DNA of 64,000 nucleotides from Mycolicibacterium tusciae JS617 (GTDB taxonomy: Bacteria; Actinomycetota; Actinomycetes; Mycobacteriales; Mycobacteriaceae), in assembly GCF_000243415.2 (NCBI RefSeq), contig NZ_AGJJ02000003.1, positions 154,300 to 218,299 of the forward strand. The letters run 5' to 3'. Position 1 is the first letter of the stretch. Every line of letters starts with the position of its first letter. Under the pieces are notes generated by a model. It had not been told where the DNA came from and searched no databases. It was given only the letters and a program-made list of their open reading frames with translations. Below, in pieces: positions 50,518-58,348 of this stretch. The position numbers were made by a program, and so were the translations under genes.

Positions 50518-51023
50518 GAGGGCGTCGTCGCTTTCTGGGCGGTGGGGGCGAGTTGGCGGCGCTGGCGGCCGCCAAGTGGGCTGCGGGTGGCCTCCCAGCG
50601 CTGTTGGAAGGCTTTGACTGATTCGCGGGTGTAGATCCGTCCTGAGGCGATGGTGGCCACAGGGGCGGGGAAGTCGGGGGAGTCGGCGAGCTTGCCGGCG
50701 CGCTGGCGGGAGAAGCCGAACTCGGCGGCGATCTCGGTGATGCCGATCAGGTCGAGAGGTTCTGGGCGCAGGGCCTGGTCGACGAACTCGTCGGTGGGCA
50801 GGATCTGCAGGCGGTTCGGCTTGAGTAGCCCGGTTGCCGCGCTGGCGGTGCGCAGGGCGCTGTCGGCGGCGCTCTTGAGGGTGGCTGCCTCGACCTCGAG
50901 TTGGATCCGCAGCCGGCCGGCGGCGTAGGCGACGTCGGCGCCGGCGAGGGCCTTGGCCAGCGTCTTGGTGTCTCTGTCGGTGAGACCGTCCGCGGTGTAG
51001 TGGAGTTCAGCGGTCCAGGTCAT
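50514..51023 (-). CDS. AlpA/excisionase-like DNA-binding protein
   Basis: 169 residues from ATG 51023. Residues about 93-150 form a winged-helix of the MerR/AlpA/Xis type: DLIGITEIAAEFGFSRQRAG, DFPAPVATIASGRIYTRESV. The N-terminal ~90 residues are a separate small domain. Such proteins act as directionality factors or local repressors; no integrase is in the window, so the role is open. Confidence 0.7.
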   Translation of the reverse strand: MTWTAELHYTADGLTDRDTKTLAKALAGADVAYAAGRLRIQLEVEAATLKSAADSALRTASAATGLLKPNRLQILPTDEFVDQALRPEPLDLIGITEIAAEFGFSRQRAGKLADSPDFPAPVATIASGRIYTRESVKAFQQRWEATRSPLGGRQRRQLAPTAQKATTPS

Positions 51024-51098
51024 CGCGAGTCCTGTCGATTGGGTGTGTGGCTGAGGTGGTCGCCGCGGCCGGAACTGTTGACAGCGGCAACGGTACCG

Positions 51099-52073
51099 TC
51101 AGGCGGTGTGGACCTGGGGATCGCCGGGCTGGTGTGCGGAGATTTCGTGGTACGGGATTTTGTGGGTCCACGTCGCGCCGGCCTGGACCTGCACGCTGAC
51201 GGTCTTCTGATTCACCCGAACCACTTGGTACCAGGCGCCGCGTTTCTTGATCAGATCGCCCTTGGCGATGGAGTCGGGACCGTAGGTGTTGGCCAGTCCC
51301 GCTTCCTGTTGGGCGGTGTAAATACCCTTCCAATAGGCGATCTCGTCGGCGCGTTGGGCCATGCGGGCCACGATCTGCTCGCGGTAGGTGCCGGTGGCGG
51401 GGCCGAACTCGTCAACGTACGTCGCGGTGGAGGTCCGCGCTACGACCCGGCTGTGGCCATCGCGGGCTCGTTCGTCGCGGCGCTGTTCGGCTTCCAACTT
51501 GTCGATGCGGTTCTTCACCGTCGCCGGGTTGTGGCGGTGTGCGGTGGTGGCCGCGGCGACCTCGGCGCGGCGAGCTGCCTCGGCGGCCGCGTCGGTGGCC
51601 TCGACCGCCCGGCCGAGGGTCTGGTGTGCGCGCTCGATGGAGCGGCGGTGCCGGCGCTCGCTGTGGTGGCCAATCTTGATGGGCTCACCGCCAGGGGGAA
51701 CTGCTGCTGACGCGCGAGCTTCGGCCTCCCACGCAGCCGCGGCGTCTACGGAACGCCGGCCGGCCTTGTCGGCCAGGGCGTCGGCCCGATCGCTTTGGCG
51801 TTGGGCGCGGTCGGCCTCGGCGTCGGCGACGTCGCGGTGCGCGGTGTCGAGGTCGACGGTGACGGTGTGGCCGGCCTCCCGCAGCGCGGCCGCGGCGCGC
51901 TCGATCTTGCCGAGGTTGGGTTGGCGGTCACGGCTGCCGGGGATGCCCCAGGCTCCGACGGTGCGGAACCACCGGAAGCCGGCGGTCTTGAGGATGGTGT
52001 TGGTGCCGTCCCCGCGCGCGGTGCCCTCGACGAGGGTTCCTTCGGCGGCGGTGTGGGTGATTTCGATACTCAC
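51099..52073 (-). CDS. DUF3560 domain protein
   Basis: 324 residues. The N-terminal ITHTAAEGTLVEGTARGDGT ... TAGFRWFRTVGAWGIPGSRDR block is the DUF3560 signature. A long Ala/Arg/Glu-rich coiled-coil middle (about residues 70-210) follows, then a beta-rich end (KGDLIKKRGAWYQVVRVNQKTVSVQV). DUF3560 proteins are common on conjugative plasmids and phages; function unknown. Probably in one operon with 52122-52997. Confidence 0.82.
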   Translation of the reverse strand: MSIEITHTAAEGTLVEGTARGDGTNTILKTAGFRWFRTVGAWGIPGSRDRQPNLGKIERAAAALREAGHTVTVDLDTAHRDVADAEADRAQRQSDRADALADKAGRRSVDAAAAWEAEARASAAVPPGGEPIKIGHHSERRHRRSIERAHQTLGRAVEATDAAAEAARRAEVAAATTAHRHNPATVKNRIDKLEAEQRRDERARDGHSRVVARTSTATYVDEFGPATGTYREQIVARMAQRADEIAYWKGIYTAQQEAGLANTYGPDSIAKGDLIKKRGAWYQVVRVNQKTVSVQVQAGATWTHKIPYHEISAHQPGDPQVHTA

Positions 52074-52121
52074 GGTGGGTCGTTCTCCTCGGGTTGGGTT
52101 GCGCTGGTGGCAACTTGGGGT

Positions 52122-52997
52122 CTATGCGGGGCGGTGGGCGGTGATCGCGTCGCGGCGGATCCGGGAAGTCCAGGAGCGCTCGCCGAGGGTGACGTGGATG
52201 TGCACGTCGTCGCCGTTGACGCGCAAGACCGGGTACCAGTCGCCGCCGGTCTCGATCTGGTCGCCGGAGTTGATGTCGAACGTCGGCGCCGCGGCCTCGA
52301 CCCGCAGCTTGGTGCGGGTGAGCACGGTCTGGAGCTGGCCGCGGTAGGTGTCGAGTTCCTTGACGGTGCCGCTGACGGTGACGCGATCGCCGCGGTTGAC
52401 GGCGAAGAGGGTGGAGCCGGTGCCGAAGGCCTTGATGGCCTGGCCGCTGTCGAGGGTGACCACGATCAGGCGCTTGATGTCGGTGCCGTGGCCGCGGAAT
52501 CCGGTGACCTCGATGTTGGCGGCGACCACGACGGTGCCGGTCAGTTCGGCCAGCTTCTGGCCGGGGTCGCCGGCGGGGGTGTTGTTCAGTGCGGCGCGGC
52601 GCGCGTGTTCGGCGTGGGCTTCCTCCCAGTCCGCGGCGAAGTCCTCGGCGGCACGCGCCGCGGCGGCCGCGGCGTGCACGTCGGCGTCGGCGTCGCGCTG
52701 CAGGGTGGCCGTGACGCCACGGCGGATGCGGGCGCGGACGCTGGAGACCTTGACCCAGCGGTGTCCGACGCCGCGGCAGGCGAAGCAGCCCTTGATGGCG
52801 TCGCCGCGGGGGCCGTACGGGTTCTGGATCACGAAACCGGAGGGGGCGTGGTACATCCCGTCGCCGCCACACTTCCAGCAGTCCTCTTTCACGAGGTCGG
52901 TGCCCTTGGCGCCGGGGTAGGGGTCGGTGTACACGCGGGGATCGCCGCTGACTACCGGGGCTGCGGTGATGACCGTTGCGGCGGCGGTGTCTGTCAT
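52122..52997 (-). CDS. Zinc-motif and OB-fold-like protein
   Basis: 291 residues from ATG 52997 after GGGGGAG. Two CxxCxGxG motifs, CWKCGGDG and CFACRGVG, form a DnaJ-type zinc finger near residues 40-75. A helical segment follows, then a beta-barrel-like region (GTVVVAANIEVTGF, RLIVVTLDSGQAIKAFG, DRVTVSGTVKELD) of OB character, and a C-terminal beta segment (TGGDWYPVLRVNGDDVHIHV) resembling the end of the DUF3560 protein. Possibly single-stranded-DNA handling (inference). Promoter at 53039-53060. Confidence 0.65.
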   Translation of the reverse strand: MTDTAAATVITAAPVVSGDPRVYTDPYPGAKGTDLVKEDCWKCGGDGMYHAPSGFVIQNPYGPRGDAIKGCFACRGVGHRWVKVSSVRARIRRGVTATLQRDADADVHAAAAAARAAEDFAADWEEAHAEHARRAALNNTPAGDPGQKLAELTGTVVVAANIEVTGFRGHGTDIKRLIVVTLDSGQAIKAFGTGSTLFAVNRGDRVTVSGTVKELDTYRGQLQTVLTRTKLRVEAAAPTFDINSGDQIETGGDWYPVLRVNGDDVHIHVTLGERSWTSRIRRDAITAHRPA

Positions 52998-53038
52998 GTG
53001 CTCCCCCTTCCGGGTCGTGGTGTTCCGTGCTGTCCACC

Positions 53039-53060
53039 ACGCTACGCCCAACCATTGACA
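53039..53060 (-). promoter_or_regulatory. TGTC-N12-TAGCGT promoter
   Basis: Minus strand TGTC, 12 nt, TAGCGT; serves the 52997 gene. A second copy of the TCTGTCAA motif lies 24 bp further upstream. Confidence 0.6.
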
Positions 53061-53101
53061 GACGCAATAGTAAAGGTTGACAGAAGCAACGGTTAGGGGT
53101 G

Positions 53102-53852
53102 ATGATGGACCACATGAGCAGCGAGACCGCCACCTCCGGTTACACCAAGGCCCAAGCCAAGGTCCACGATGGGCAACTGGCCGAGGCCACGACCGCGCTC
53201 CGCGCGGCGATGGACCGCAATGACAGTGCTTCCAATGACATTCACCGCGCAGCGGGGGATAAGACCGGCTACTACCACGGGCGCCGCTACGCCACCTGGG
53301 GCCTGACCCTTGACGAGGCGATCGCGGCCGCGCGCCAGGTCGCCGACGGCAACGTCGAGGGACTCGACAACCGGGTGGCGCGGAACCTGCGCAACGCACC
53401 CCAGCGCGCCTCTGCGGCGCTACAGGCCCGCGACACCGCCATGGCCGAGATCGCCGATGCCCGCGCAGTCGTCGAAGCCCTCGATCAGGTCTGGCGCGAC
53501 AACGGACGGTGGAGCCGGTTCTTCATGGTCCCCGGTGGGCACATCCATCGGTCCACCTCCTGCCACACCCCTGCACATCACCACCCAAATCGGTTGGTTA
53601 CCGGACCTTTCCGGCGAGACGGAAGCCGAGGCCGTGGCCGCCCATGGCGCTATGCTCTGCACGCACTGCTTCCCGGCAGCGCCAGTGGAATGGACCACCA
53701 AAGCGCCCAAACCGGTCGACCCCGACGAGTGCCCCGGATCCAGGAACTACGTGCCCGGGGCGAATTTGCGGCTCTGCAGTCCCCGCGGTACCTGTCCCCA
53801 ATGTGGTCGGACAGTCAGCGTCACCAGTCGCGGCAACGCCCGCAAGCACTAG
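53102..53852 (+). pseudogene. Frameshifted mycobacterial plasmid/phage protein
   Basis: The frame from ATG 53102 (or 53114, MSSETA) is normal to about 53566, ending in GGHIHRSTSCHT. The natural continuation, LHITTQIGWLPDLSGETEAE ... LCTHCFPAAPVEWTT ... CPQCGRTVSVTSRG, is in the +1 frame and ends at 53852. One extra C in the run at about 53566-53569 explains the shift. Restored length would be about 250 residues with Cys/His pairs for zinc. Either a real inactivation or a homopolymer sequencing error. Confidence 0.75.
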
Positions 53853-53888
53853 CGCCCTCACGGCCACCACCGACCAGAAAGGCTCACC

Positions 53889-54272
53889 ATGTCGAAGGCA
53901 CCCAAGCTCAGCCGGGAACAGATCGCCGAGACGCTGCGCCGCGCCAACCTCGACCCCGCCCAGTGGGATCTCGCCGGCATCATGGCCAGGACCAACGATT
54001 GGATTGCCGACTACCACTTGGAGCTGACCGATCGGGAAGTCAAGACCTGGAGCCCGCAGCTGCAGGCCGCGCAGTACGACGAGTTCGGCAAGCTCGCGGC
54101 CGTCGATTTCTTCGAGCAGTGCGTCATCGAGACCGGGCCCGACAGCGCGCCGTGGCAGGACCTGCAGGATTGCGTCGAGGCCGGCGAGTTCGAGACCTGG
54201 CCGCCGATCTGGGAAGCGACCCGGCCCGTGTTCGAGCAGGTCGAAGAGACAACCGAAGACGAGGAGTCATGA
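53889..54272 (+). CDS. Acidic hypothetical protein
   Basis: 127 residues from ATG 53889 after AGAAAGG. Strongly acidic (ending EQVEETTEDEES), helical, with several Trp. Resembles other small acidic proteins of mycobacterial plasmids but no family is assigned. ATGA overlap to the next gene. Confidence 0.6.
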   Translation: MSKAPKLSREQIAETLRRANLDPAQWDLAGIMARTNDWIADYHLELTDREVKTWSPQLQAAQYDEFGKLAAVDFFEQCVIETGPDSAPWQDLQDCVEAGEFETWPPIWEATRPVFEQVEETTEDEES

Positions 54273-54517
54273 CCGCCACGGCAAGCAGCGGCCGCAGCGG
54301 GTTTACCGCGCTGAAGGCCCGACGGTGGTACGACTCCGGATGGTGCGCCGCGGCGGCCACCGAGATCCTCATCCACCCCGGCAGCGACACCGCCAAGGTG
54401 CGCCGCGCACTGCGCACGCTGACCGAGCGTGGCATCACCGATAGGGCCGCGCGCCGCAACTACGCCTTGGGTGTGCGCGCCAAGCTCGCGCAGTACCGCG
54501 AGCTAGGGCTGATATGA
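54269..54517 (+). CDS. Small basic hypothetical protein
   Basis: 82 residues; coupled start at 54269. Helical with Arg-rich repeats (VRRALRTLTERGITDRAARR), possibly nucleic-acid binding. No recognised domain. The acidic/basic pairing with its upstream neighbour suggests they might interact (speculative). Confidence 0.55.
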   Translation: MTATASSGRSGFTALKARRWYDSGWCAAAATEILIHPGSDTAKVRRALRTLTERGITDRAARRNYALGVRAKLAQYRELGLI

Positions 54518-54681
54518 CCCGTGCGATCGGCGCCGATCGCGACCCATCGACGGTGTCCACCTCGGCTGTTAATCTGCGGGCCATTACGCCCGATCACCAC
54601 GTCATTTCCTCTGCGCGGCACGTGTATTCGGGTCATTTGGCGCCGACGTCGCTGCACCTCCACCTGAAGGGACGCAACTAA
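54514..54681 (+). CDS. Possible 55-residue protein
   Basis: ATG 54514 overlaps the previous stop and the frame ends at TAA 54681, two bases before the DUF2637 gene. Composition is ordinary and third positions are GC-rich. Against it: the GTGTC-N12-TAATCT promoter and an 18-bp palindrome lie inside it. Low confidence. Confidence 0.25.
   Translation: MTRAIGADRDPSTVSTSAVNLRAITPDHHVISSARHVYSGHLAPTSLHLHLKGRN
54523..54540. promoter_or_regulatory. 18-bp perfect palindrome
   Basis: GCGATCGGCGCCGATCGC, just upstream of the promoter at 54554-54575. Candidate operator for the DUF2637 gene. Confidence 0.45.
54554..54575 (+). promoter_or_regulatory. GTGTC-N12-TAATCT promoter
   Basis: TGTC 54554-54557 (preceded by G), 12 nt, TAATCT 54570-54575; DUF2637 ATG at 54684. 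Confidence 0.6.
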
Positions 54682-54683
54682 CC

Positions 54684-55655
54684 ATGACCGTGCTCGACGC
54701 CCCCACCCGCAACGGAGCCGACCTCACTCCGCCGGCCCAACCGGCAGACCCAGCTCCTGCACCTGCCGCGCAGCAGGCGCCCGTCCCGGCGGCGGCCACC
54801 CAGGCGGCGCCGGTACCGCCGGCCACCCCGGATCCGGGTCCCACCGCCGACGAGGTGCGCGCCGCCGGCGCCCGCCAACACGCGCTGTGGTTCTTCTGGG
54901 CATGGCTGCTGTTCGCGACGGTTGTCTCCATTGGAGGCAACGTGATTCACGCCTGGATGACCGCTCCGTCACCGCATCTGAAGGTGCTGGCCGCGCTGGC
55001 GGCCGCGGTGCCTCCCGCGGTCTTGCTCGGGAGCACGCATTCGGTCGCTCTGCTCATCAAGACCCGCCGCCGCGGCTACCGGCGCATCGACGGCCTGGTG
55101 CTCGGCGCTGCGCTGGCGCTGACCATCGGGGTGGCGGTGTGCGCCTTCGCGATGTCGTTCTTCTCGCTGCGAGACCTGATGGTGATGATCGGCATGAGCA
55201 CCGACACCGCCTGGCTGTGGCCCATCGCCGTGGACTTGTCGCTGATCTGCTCCACCCTGGCGCTGCTGTCGCTCACCTCGCCGCAGAGCGGCGCGGCGGG
55301 CCCGATGAAGGGCGCGACGGTGAGGCCCGTTCAGCCCGGCGCCGCGGGGGCCGCGACCGTCGCCGACGGCGATCCGACCGCGGTGGTGCACGCCGGCCCG
55401 AGTTCGCCGGCCGAACGCCGGTTGTGGTGGGAGTCGATCGCTGCCGTCATCCGTGAACGACGGCCCGACGTGCGCAAGTTCGGAGACCTGACCAACGGGC
55501 AGCTCGCCGAGATCCTGGAGCGGATGTATGACAACGGCGAGTCGGGGCGCGTCATCGTCGACACCACCATCCTGCACAACCGCGAAATCCAGGTCATCAA
55601 GAAGATCGTGCCGGAGCTGCTGGCCAGCACCACGGTGGCGGCGCCGGCGGGATAG
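54684..55655 (+). CDS. DUF2637 family membrane protein
   Basis: 323 residues. Pro/Ala-rich cytoplasmic lead (to about residue 65), then four membrane helices (about 68-90, 97-117, 130-155, 170-190) with the DUF2637 pattern ('FFSLRDLMVMIGMSTDTAWLWPIAVD'). The C-terminal ~100 residues form a helical DNA-binding-like domain. DUF2637 proteins are found in actinobacterial plasmids, frequently with transfer or partition functions; some are fused to HTH. Role unknown. Confidence 0.8.
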   Translation: MTVLDAPTRNGADLTPPAQPADPAPAPAAQQAPVPAAATQAAPVPPATPDPGPTADEVRAAGARQHALWFFWAWLLFATVVSIGGNVIHAWMTAPSPHLKVLAALAAAVPPAVLLGSTHSVALLIKTRRRGYRRIDGLVLGAALALTIGVAVCAFAMSFFSLRDLMVMIGMSTDTAWLWPIAVDLSLICSTLALLSLTSPQSGAAGPMKGATVRPVQPGAAGAATVADGDPTAVVHAGPSSPAERRLWWESIAAVIRERRPDVRKFGDLTNGQLAEILERMYDNGESGRVIVDTTILHNREIQVIKKIVPELLASTTVAAPAG

Positions 55656-55771
55656 CCGAAAACCAGCAGCAACAGCGCGGTCTGCGCCCTGGTGGCTGAT
55701 AGCTTCAGCGGTGCTAGCCGTTCCCGTTGGGGGATAGAAAAACGTTGGAACGAACGAGGAGTCGACACCCG

Positions 55772-56761
55772 GTGAAGAACACGACCATTTCCGCTGCCCT
55801 GGCCTCCACCGCGATCGCCGCGGCGCTCGGGCTGGCCGCCGCCCCTACTGCCGCGGCCGACGTCACGGTCACCACGCTCGGCGATGAAGCCGAACTGGTC
55901 AACGGGGCGGTGGTGCAGGGCTGGACCGTCACCGACCTCAAGCCCAGCAGCGACGTCATCCCACACGCGGTGCGCGGTGTGCTGTGGGAGGCGACCGCCA
56001 CCGACAACGCGATCGCCGGACCGGTGACCCCGATCGTGTCCAACTTCAACGCCCGCGCCCGCAACGGCGAGACCTATCGGGTGCTGTTCGGTGCGGCCAC
56101 CCCGCAGGGCGTCAACCCCTCGACGATCCCTCAGGGACAGAAGACCACCGGCAAGCTGTACTTCGACGTCACCGGTGCCCAACCCGACAGCGTGGTCTAC
56201 AACGCCGCCGGGGCCGACCTGCTGCTGTGGGTGACCCCACCACCGGCGCCCAGCGGAGGTTCCAACACGCGCTCCACCTGGACACCCGGAGGCACCACCG
56301 GCGGCTCCGGCGCGGCCGCCAGCTCCACCCCCACCGAGGTCACAGTTCCTGGCGGCGAGGTGCCCGCAGTTCCGGCGTCGACCGGCGCCCTGCCTGGTGT
56401 AGCCGAGGTACCCACGGGCAGCTCGGGAACTCCGCTGCCCGCCGGCAGCCAGGGCACCCCGGTCGGGACGCCCGCACCCGGCGCCGACTCGACTGTGGTG
56501 CCGCCCGCCGGCAGCCAAGGCACCCCCGTCGGGACGCCCGCCCCAGCGCCTGGAGTTGCCGCTGCTGAGGTTCCGCCCGTCGGCGGCAGCCAGGGCACCC
56601 CCGTTGCTCCCGGCGCGGCACCAGCCAGTGCGGTGCCCGCAGCGGTCACCCCGGCGCCGGCGGCTGGTGAGCCCGTTCCCGCGGCGCCGGCCGGAAGTCA
56701 GGGCACGCCCGCCTCGGCCGCACCCGCGACGACACCGGTGCTACCGCCCCCGGCTGCGTGA
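55772..56761 (+). CDS. MPT63-like (DUF1942) secreted protein with Pro-rich repeats
   Basis: 329 residues from GTG 55772, GAGGAG upstream. Sec signal peptide cleaved near AAA-D30. Residues about 30-155 match MPT63: VNGAVVQGWTVTDLKPSSDV, WEATATDNAI, GPVTPIVSNFNARA, TIPQGQKTTGKLYFDVTG, DLLLWV. MPT63 is an immunoglobulin-like secreted mycobacterial antigen. Unlike MPT63 itself, a 170-residue Pro/Ala/Gly tail with repeats of AGSQGTPVGTPAP follows. Likely secreted or wall-associated. Confidence 0.85.
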   Translation: MKNTTISAALASTAIAAALGLAAAPTAAADVTVTTLGDEAELVNGAVVQGWTVTDLKPSSDVIPHAVRGVLWEATATDNAIAGPVTPIVSNFNARARNGETYRVLFGAATPQGVNPSTIPQGQKTTGKLYFDVTGAQPDSVVYNAAGADLLLWVTPPPAPSGGSNTRSTWTPGGTTGGSGAAASSTPTEVTVPGGEVPAVPASTGALPGVAEVPTGSSGTPLPAGSQGTPVGTPAPGADSTVVPPAGSQGTPVGTPAPAPGVAAAEVPPVGGSQGTPVAPGAAPASAVPAAVTPAPAAGEPVPAAPAGSQGTPASAAPATTPVLPPPAA

Positions 56762-56766
56762 GGCGC

Positions 56767-57504
56767 TCAGATCGGTAGCTGTCCCCACATGGACAGATCA
56801 CCGGGCCGCAGCGGCGACAGCTGTAGGCCGGGCCCTCCATCGTGGGTCGACACGACAGAACCGTCGGGCTGGCGATAGGCGCGGCCCATCGTGCCGTCAG
56901 GGTTGGGCCAGAACACCGCGACGTCGCGGGGAGCGGCATTGGCGAACGGATCCGATCCCGGCGCCGGAGGCTCGGGCAGTAAGGTCTGCTTCGGCGTCTG
57001 GCTGGGCAGTAGCTCGGCGACGAACCCGCTGTCGACTTGGCGGTTCTTCCACTCGCCGTCTTCGACGAACAGGTACTCGGTGGTGTCCTCCGAACACACC
57101 GAGGTGTCCCCGTCGGCTGTGCCGATCCAGCAGACCCGCTTCGGGAACGAGTCGGTTGACTCGTAGTCATCCGGTGTCGGCAGCTGGGCTCCCTCGGAGA
57201 AGTCCAGCGCCCGATAGCCCTGCGCCCCTGCGTGATCGACGTCGCGATAGGTCGCTTCATGCTCCAAGAAACGCTCGGAGTACTGGCCGAACTCGGCCGC
57301 TTTGGCTTGCACGCGCGCCTCACGGCGGGCCAGGCCGGCGACCACACCGACGGCCACCGGGTAACCCATCGGGCCGTGGGAGGCGATGATGCGCTGCGCT
57401 TCCTCGGCCGCCAGCGGGCTCAACGCCGCGGCCTGGGCCTGCAGCTCGGCGTACTCGCCAGACGCCCGTGACAAGTCGGAGTAGTTCACATTGACCTTGG
57501 CCAC
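56767..57504 (-). CDS. EspC-like (type VII-associated) protein
   Basis: 245 residues from GTG 57504. The N-terminal ~95 residues are helical with VNYSDLSRASGEYAELQAQA and a second helix, as in the EspC/DUF2580-type ESX secretion-associated family. The C-terminal half is beta-rich with two Cys (VCWIGTADGDTSVC) and looks like a separate domain. Promoter GTGTC-N12-TACGGT at 57563. Convergent with the MPT63-like gene. Secretion is inferred from the family; no ESX machinery is in the window. Confidence 0.65.
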   Translation of the reverse strand: MAKVNVNYSDLSRASGEYAELQAQAAALSPLAAEEAQRIIASHGPMGYPVAVGVVAGLARREARVQAKAAEFGQYSERFLEHEATYRDVDHAGAQGYRALDFSEGAQLPTPDDYESTDSFPKRVCWIGTADGDTSVCSEDTTEYLFVEDGEWKNRQVDSGFVAELLPSQTPKQTLLPEPPAPGSDPFANAAPRDVAVFWPNPDGTMGRAYRQPDGSVVSTHDGGPGLQLSPLRPGDLSMWGQLPI

Positions 57505-57562
57505 GACAGCACCTTCCGAGCGGGGGCCGTAGCCAGGGCCTGCAGGCCACGGGTTGCTGCGG

Positions 57563-57584
57563 ACCGTACGTTCGAGCGTGGACA
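57563..57584 (-). promoter_or_regulatory. GTGTC-N12-TACGGT promoter
   Basis: Minus strand GTGTC (GACAC at 57581-57585 on plus), 12 nt, TACGGT; GTG start at 57504. Confidence 0.6.
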
Positions 57585-57686
57585 CCGTCAATACCAAAGC
57601 CGACGTGTCAGGACGCCGCCCGGAGTGGGCTCGGCAAGTGTGTAGCAATCAAGCTGTCGCAGCGGGCATTTCGGATCGCAGGGTGG

Positions 57687-57708
57687 TGTCGGTGCGGGTT
57701 GATAGGCT
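57687..57708 (+). promoter_or_regulatory. GTGTC-N12-TAGGCT promoter
   Basis: TGTC 57687-57690 preceded by G, 12 nt, TAGGCT 57703-57708; gene start 57775, 67 nt on. Confidence 0.65.
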
Positions 57709-57774
57709 CATCGTGTTGGCGAGGTCATCGGGACCTAACCGTCAGATTCCCGGGAAGGGGAGGTGCGTCGCGAC

Positions 57775-58155
57775 ATGAGCGGAGACATCGACGAAGGCGC
57801 CCAGGGCGCCACAGGACCGCGATGCATCCTGCCGGGCTGCGGCGCGCCCACCGCTGAACAGGGGACCCCATGCGCGGCCTGCGCGGCGAGCTTCGGCGGC
57901 TACCTCCGACAGACCGAGGGGCCGGCGATGACCGCCGAGGCGCAGAACCGACGCGACTCCGAGACCCACACCGCCTACGCGGCACTGCTGGCAGGCGAAG
58001 ACCCCGCGCGCGCCGCGGCCGCCAGCGCGCAACCCGCGCGCGAGGCGGAGCCCGAACGCAAAGCCAACCAGCGGTGCTGGATCTGCGAGCAGCGCCGAAC
58101 CTGCACCAAGCAGGAACACGGGTGGGAATGTAACGACTGCCTGAAAATCGTCTAG
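57775..58155 (+). CDS. Small zinc-ribbon protein
   Basis: 126 residues from ATG 57775 with GGGGAGG upstream. Two Cys groups: CILPGCG ... CAAC near the start and CWICEQRRTC ... CNDC at the end, so two zinc sites linked by an Ala/Glu helix. Function unknown. First of the repeated short transcription units that fill 57.7-63.6 kb. Confidence 0.6.
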   Translation: MSGDIDEGAQGATGPRCILPGCGAPTAEQGTPCAACAASFGGYLRQTEGPAMTAEAQNRRDSETHTAYAALLAGEDPARAAAASAQPAREAEPERKANQRCWICEQRRTCTKQEHGWECNDCLKIV

Positions 58156-58190
58156 CGAAGCGCGGCACCTCCACCCGCATCACACGCACG

Positions 58191-58231
58191 ACACCACCAA
58201 CCCACCCGACACAGGGGTGGGGTGGTGGTGT
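58191..58231 (+). terminator. Strong hairpin terminator, copy 1
   Basis: CACCAC-rich arm pairs with GTGGTG-rich arm (ACCCACCC...GGGGTGGG). Two almost identical but shorter versions lie at 59281 and 61866. Ends the transcription unit of 57775. Confidence 0.6.
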
Positions 58232-58269
58232 GTAACGCGTTGATGCCGAGCGGCTTTGGGTGCAGTGGT

Positions 58270-58291
58270 TGTCGGGGTTGGCCGGTAGAGT
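58270..58291 (+). promoter_or_regulatory. TGTC-N12-TAGAGT promoter
   Basis: TGTC 58270-58273, 12 nt, TAGAGT; ATG of the DpdA-like gene 58 nt downstream. The leader GTGAAGGGCACGCC resembles GTGACGGGCACGCC ahead of 62019. Confidence 0.65.
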
Positions 58292-58348
58292 GTCTGGTGA
58301 AGGGCACGCCGCGAGGGCTGGCCCGCAGACCCGCTGAGGGGTTCGATC

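Noticed and set aside
55331..56518. 395-codon minus-strand frame over the DUF2637 and MPT63-like genes
   Set aside because: Gly/Arg-rich shadow with no start signals.
56440..56720. Regular repeats near 56.5 kb considered as CRISPR
   Set aside because: They are in-frame protein repeats of a secreted protein, with no spacers of uniform length.
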